Both the position numbers and the translations under genes were made by a program. A stretch of DNA of 64,000 nt. It comes from Cumulibacter sp047975195 (lineage in GTDB: Bacteria; Actinomycetota; Actinomycetes; Mycobacteriales; Antricoccaceae). Position 1 is the stretch's first letter, and the number at the start of each line of letters is the position of its first letter. The notes beneath the pieces are model-generated. The model ran no database searches, was not told where the DNA came from, and was given only the letters and a program-made list of their open reading frames with translations. The stretch covers positions 1-64,000 of the forward strand of contig JBKEDB010000087.1 in NCBI GenBank assembly GCA_047975195.1, in the 5' to 3' direction. Below are positions 60,942-64,000 of the stretch, piece after piece.

Positions 60942-63089
60942 CTAGCCCTGGGCGCGGTGCCGGTATCGGGTACCGATCGCCATCGTGCCGCCGACCGTGA
61001 TCAGAAGCGCCGCGAAGCCGGCGAGGGTGGTGACGGCAGCGCCGGTGTTAGCCAGCGTCCCACCGTCTGTTGGCGGGGTTGTCGGGGCTGTCGGAGGCAC
61101 CTCTGGGCCCTGCGATGGGGGCGTCGTAGGTGTTGACGGTTCGGCCACGTACTTGGTCGTTTCGTCATCCTCTGCGGTGACCTCGATGTCCCCGAAGGTC
61201 CCTGCGGCGTCGGCAACGTTCACCAGAACGCCCGCCGTAACGTCATCTGGAGTCGCGACGGACTCAGCCGTGCATGGAATCGACTCGCCGACGTTCAGCG
61301 TCGCGACAGGAACGGCAGGCTCGCAACTGAGGATCGTTGCGCGATCATCGGTGACCGTGACGTTGCTCAGCGGCACATTGCCGGTGTTGGTCGCGACGAT
61401 CTCGTACTCGACGACGTCGCCGACATCCGAGAACTGGTCCGTGAGAGCAATCTTCACGATGCCGATCGCGGGTTCCGCCGACAGCGTGACCGTCGTCGGG
61501 TCGTCCCCTTGATCATTCGCATCGTTGTCGTTGACGCCGAGCGGGCTTTCGGTCTCCGTGGTGGCGGGATCGTCAACGACACTGCCATCGGGCGCGGTGC
61601 CGGTGTCTGAGGAGTCAGAGACCTCCCCCGCCGAGCTGTTGCCCGTGGCGGTTGCGACGTTCTCCACCCCGCCACTGACGAGGTCGTCGACGGTAATGAC
61701 ATAGGTCGCGGTGAACGTCGTACCGTCGCTTTCGTCAACGGCGAGATCAACGGGCCCACCGGACACCTCGGCTAGGTCGTCGCTGACCGCTACCTCAGTC
61801 AGCGGCACATTGCCGGTATTTGTGACAGTAAACGCGTAGTTCACTACATCCCCGGCATCGGTCAGTCCATTTCCGTTGGCGTCCTCCACCGAACTGACGG
61901 ACTTGATGAGGTCGATGCCAGGCGCGATCTGACCGATCCCAAAGTTCGCGTTCGTGATCGACGCATTCTCCACCGAGACGTCCAGCCAGCCGTCCACCAG
62001 GCCATCGTTGCCGTCGTTGTCGCAGCAGTCTTCACCGGTGTGCATCCAGCCGTCTGGGAGGGACGGCGATGCGATGCTGCCCACCTCGGGCTCGGTGCTC
62101 GCGATCGTGATGCGGTAGTCGCTGTTGTTGTCCACTCCGATGAAGTCATAGGACCCATCATCATTGACCGGTACCGATCTGATGACCACACCGTCGGGGT
62201 CAGTGAGCACGGCGTAGAGCGGGGTTCTGTCGATCGCACCTACCCCGGTTCCGTTGACGTCGCCATCACGGGTGAGGTCGTTGAGCACGTTGCCGCTCAG
62301 GGAGTACACGCAGGCATCGAACCCCACGTAAATGTCGTCGATCTCGAATGCATCCCCCGCCAGGTCAGGGCCCCACAGGTAGAGCCGAACCGTGTACGAG
62401 GTGTCGTGCTCGATCGCGTATTCGGTCTTCTCGTTGAACCGACCATGCGGGTAAGAGGCCGGGACTCCGCCGACGACATTGCCATCTTCAGGCACGGCGA
62501 ATTCGGCGAGGTCGGTCGTCGTAGCCCAGTTATCGTTGCTGATCACGAAGCCGACGTTGTACGCCGGGTTGGTGTCGGGACGATTGAGGAATCCTGCCCA
62601 GTCGAGGTCGGCACTCTGGAAGTCGTCATCGGTAACGAACGAGAACTCGATGTAATCGTCGTTGGCGATCGCCTCCGCGCGGCTGGTCGAACTCACACCC
62701 GTTACGTCGTTCGAACGAGGGGCGGGGAGGTGCGTGAGTACTACGTCGCCCCCGGTCGTCAGATCGGTGATATCGGTAGCGGGGGTGTCCGTCAATCGCC
62801 CCATCGCGCGATTGTTGTCGTCCTCGAACGCCCTGAGTCCGGAGTAGTTGATCCACGTGCGCCCGAGCAGACTTCCCGACGGATTCTCCGAATTGACCTC
62901 GGTGCCAGGCGTCGACGGTTCGGGATTCCCGAATGCCGTGTTGTAGCAGGCGCTCGCCAGGCCGGCATCGTTTGTGTCGCCATCGTCTGCGGCCGCGAGT
63001 GTCGGAATCAGAACTGTCGCACCGATCGCAAGCGTCAAGCCAGCGAGACCGCTGAGAGCCGAGCGTTTGAACTTCAAGGGCTTATTCAT
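60942..63089 (-). CDS. LAxTG-anchored cell-surface protein with DUF11-like repeats
   Basis: A 715-residue exported protein. A signal peptide (SALSGLAGLTLAIGATVLIPTLAAA) is followed by a region rich in Asp and Asn that looks like a lectin/galactose-binding fold, then an SdrD-B-like domain (SLSGNVLNDLTRDGDVNG). Two DUF11/conserved-repeat domains follow (DVVNYAFTVTNTGNVPLTEVAVSDD; DVVEYEIVATNTGNVPLSNVTVTDD). A Pro/Thr wall linker, the sorting signal LANTG at 679-683, a membrane helix and a basic tail end it. LAxTG is the class E sortase type. AGAGG precedes the ATG closely. Confidence 0.9.
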   Translation of the reverse strand: MNKPLKFKRSALSGLAGLTLAIGATVLIPTLAAADDGDTNDAGLASACYNTAFGNPEPSTPGTEVNSENPSGSLLGRTWINYSGLRAFEDDNNRAMGRLTDTPATDITDLTTGGDVVLTHLPAPRSNDVTGVSSTSRAEAIANDDYIEFSFVTDDDFQSADLDWAGFLNRPDTNPAYNVGFVISNDNWATTTDLAEFAVPEDGNVVGGVPASYPHGRFNEKTEYAIEHDTSYTVRLYLWGPDLAGDAFEIDDIYVGFDACVYSLSGNVLNDLTRDGDVNGTGVGAIDRTPLYAVLTDPDGVVIRSVPVNDDGSYDFIGVDNNSDYRITIASTEPEVGSIASPSLPDGWMHTGEDCCDNDGNDGLVDGWLDVSVENASITNANFGIGQIAPGIDLIKSVSSVEDANGNGLTDAGDVVNYAFTVTNTGNVPLTEVAVSDDLAEVSGGPVDLAVDESDGTTFTATYVITVDDLVSGGVENVATATGNSSAGEVSDSSDTGTAPDGSVVDDPATTETESPLGVNDNDANDQGDDPTTVTLSAEPAIGIVKIALTDQFSDVGDVVEYEIVATNTGNVPLSNVTVTDDRATILSCEPAVPVATLNVGESIPCTAESVATPDDVTAGVLVNVADAAGTFGDIEVTAEDDETTKYVAEPSTPTTPPSQGPEVPPTAPTTPPTDGGTLANTGAAVTTLAGFAALLITVGGTMAIGTRYRHRAQG

Positions 63090-63275
63090 TTTCCTCTTTC
63101 ACCCTGAATGCTCCGAGCGCGCCCCAGACCGACAATCAACTGATCGTAGGTAGTCCGCGCCGAGTTAAGTCGACATTAGTCTGACAATTCTCTGGCAGTT
63201 CTGCAGCAGTTATCCCAAATACACGATCCTCGCCGCCATGATGTGTAACACTGCGTGCATCACTCCGAAGAAGTC

Positions 63276-64000
63276 TCACTCCTCCTCGTACCCGCGGTAG
63301 GACGCCCTCGAAAGCCAGACAGCGCCGAGCGAGGCGATCAGCAGGACGCCGAACGCGATGGGGACGCCGTCCAGTAGCCCCTCCCGGAACTCTTCGGGAA
63401 TCATCGCGTTGGCGATGGCGTACACCGCACTCTTGCCTTCCTGCGGCAGCAAGATGGTGACGCTGGCCAATGCGACCGCCGTACCGGCCACGATGCCGGT
63501 GCCTTGGATCATCACGCGTAGCGATCCGACGACGCCGAGGCGTTCCGGCGGGGTCGCCTTGGTGATCGCCGACGCGTTGGCGGTTTGCACCATGCCGCCC
63601 GCTGCGCCAGCGAGCGCGCCGCCGATCGCGACGAGAACCCACGCCTCATGCCACCAGATCATCGAGGCGCAAAATAGGACGGCGACGACGCCTATCGCTG
63701 CCCCCGCCGTGCTGACCCAGGCACTGCCTTTCCGCATTTCGATCGTCCCAGCCAGCGGCGAGGCGACGAGAGTGCCGACAGCGATCGGCAGCACCAAAAA
63801 TCCAGCCATGGTCGCGCTCATGCCGTAGGCGGACTGGTAGATCAGCGCGACCAGGATCAGGATGGCGAACCGGACCAGGTGGGTGAGCATGGTGGTGAAA
63901 CTGGTACCGAGGAAAAGTCGGTCGCGAAACAGGCTCATGTCGATCAGCGGCAACCTCGCCCTGGCCTCGCGCCAGATGAGCAACGGCACGAGTACCGCGA
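63276..64000 (-). CDS. MFS drug-exporter-like transporter, C-terminal part (runs off the window)
   Basis: The frame is open to the end of the window, so this is the C-terminal half (about 240 residues) of a major facilitator of the 14-helix DHA2 type. About six membrane helices are visible, starting with SLFRDRLFLGTSFTTMLTHLVRFAILILVALIYQSAYGMSATMAGFLVLPIAVG and including VLVAIGGALAGAAGGMVQTANASAITKATPPERLGVVGSLRVMIQGTG. The start lies outside. It ends 186 nt before the surface-protein gene; that gap holds only AT-rich leader sequence. Substrate is unknown. Confidence 0.88.
   Translation of the reverse strand, partial: AVLVPLLIWREARARLPLIDMSLFRDRLFLGTSFTTMLTHLVRFAILILVALIYQSAYGMSATMAGFLVLPIAVGTLVASPLAGTIEMRKGSAWVSTAGAAIGVVAVLFCASMIWWHEAWVLVAIGGALAGAAGGMVQTANASAITKATPPERLGVVGSLRVMIQGTGIVAGTAVALASVTILLPQEGKSAVYAIANAMIPEEFREGLLDGVPIAFGVLLIASLGAVWLSRASYRGYEEE

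Noticed and set aside
62040..63107. A 355-codon plus-strand frame opposite the surface-protein gene
   Set aside because: Antisense to a gene with signal peptide, repeat domains and sorting signal; no recognisable motif of its own.

Overview
The window is high-GC, tightly packed bacterial DNA with the gene content and order of an actinobacterial chromosome. The order dgt/dnaG, glyS, zinc-transport genes with an ArsR regulator, uppS-recO-era, ybeY-phoH, rsmE-dnaJ-hrcA, lepA, rpsT, holA, comEC-comEA, rsfS-nadD, proA-proB, obgE-rpmA-rplU and RNase E/G is the familiar actinobacterial core order and, from memory, is colinear with the Mycobacterium tuberculosis block from dnaG to rne. GTG starts, 1-4 nt stop/start overlaps and actinobacteria-restricted families agree. 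I cannot name the genus from sequence alone.

Layout: (1) 1-2.4 kb: end of an unidentified gene, tRNA-Met(CAU), a DUF4916/NUDIX-like gene, a methyltransferase, tRNA-Asn and a small YtxH-like protein. (2) 2.4-10.1 kb, minus strand: dnaG and partner, dgt, a YdcF-like protein, dusB, a proline/glycine-rich protein and glyS. (3) 10.3-12.9 kb: a small monooxygenase-like gene diverging from a zinc-type ABC importer (ATPase, permease) followed by a SmtB-type regulator with a complete alpha-5 zinc site. (4) 12.9-21.9 kb, minus strand: uppS, recO, era, CorC-like protein, ybeY, phoH, rsmE, dnaJ, hrcA with a CIRCE operator. (5) 22-31.2 kb, more accessory: a conserved small protein, a frameshifted secreted-protein gene, hemW, an operon of zinc-free (Cys-minus) ribosomal proteins L28, L33, S14 and L31 with a degenerate COG0523/CobW-like protein, an MDR oxidoreductase, an M20 amidohydrolase and an unknown membrane protein. 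(6) 31.2-57.7 kb: lepA, rpsT, holA, a Baeyer-Villiger-type monooxygenase, a lipoprotein, comEC-comEA, a carboxylesterase, degV, a histidine phosphatase, rsfS, nadD, a VWA/MoxR pair, proA, proB, obgE, rpmA, rplU, RNase E/G and two radical-SAM-linked genes. (7) 57.9-64 kb: a DinB-like protein, a crotonase, argG, a cell-wall-anchored LAxTG surface protein and the end of an MFS exporter.

Most of the window is housekeeping: translation and ribosome assembly, replication, envelope lipid synthesis, heat shock, proline, arginine and NAD synthesis, and DNA uptake. The one theme linking separate loci is zinc: an importer with its own zinc-sensing repressor, and about 14 kb away an operon of zinc-independent ribosomal proteins behind a candidate Zur box. 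I see no prophage, insertion sequence, CRISPR array or large biosynthetic cluster, and no system I would confidently call undescribed. The points most worth a second look are the frameshifted gene at 22.4-23.1 kb, the two zinc-responsive loci, the LAxTG surface protein and the long inverted repeat upstream of argG.
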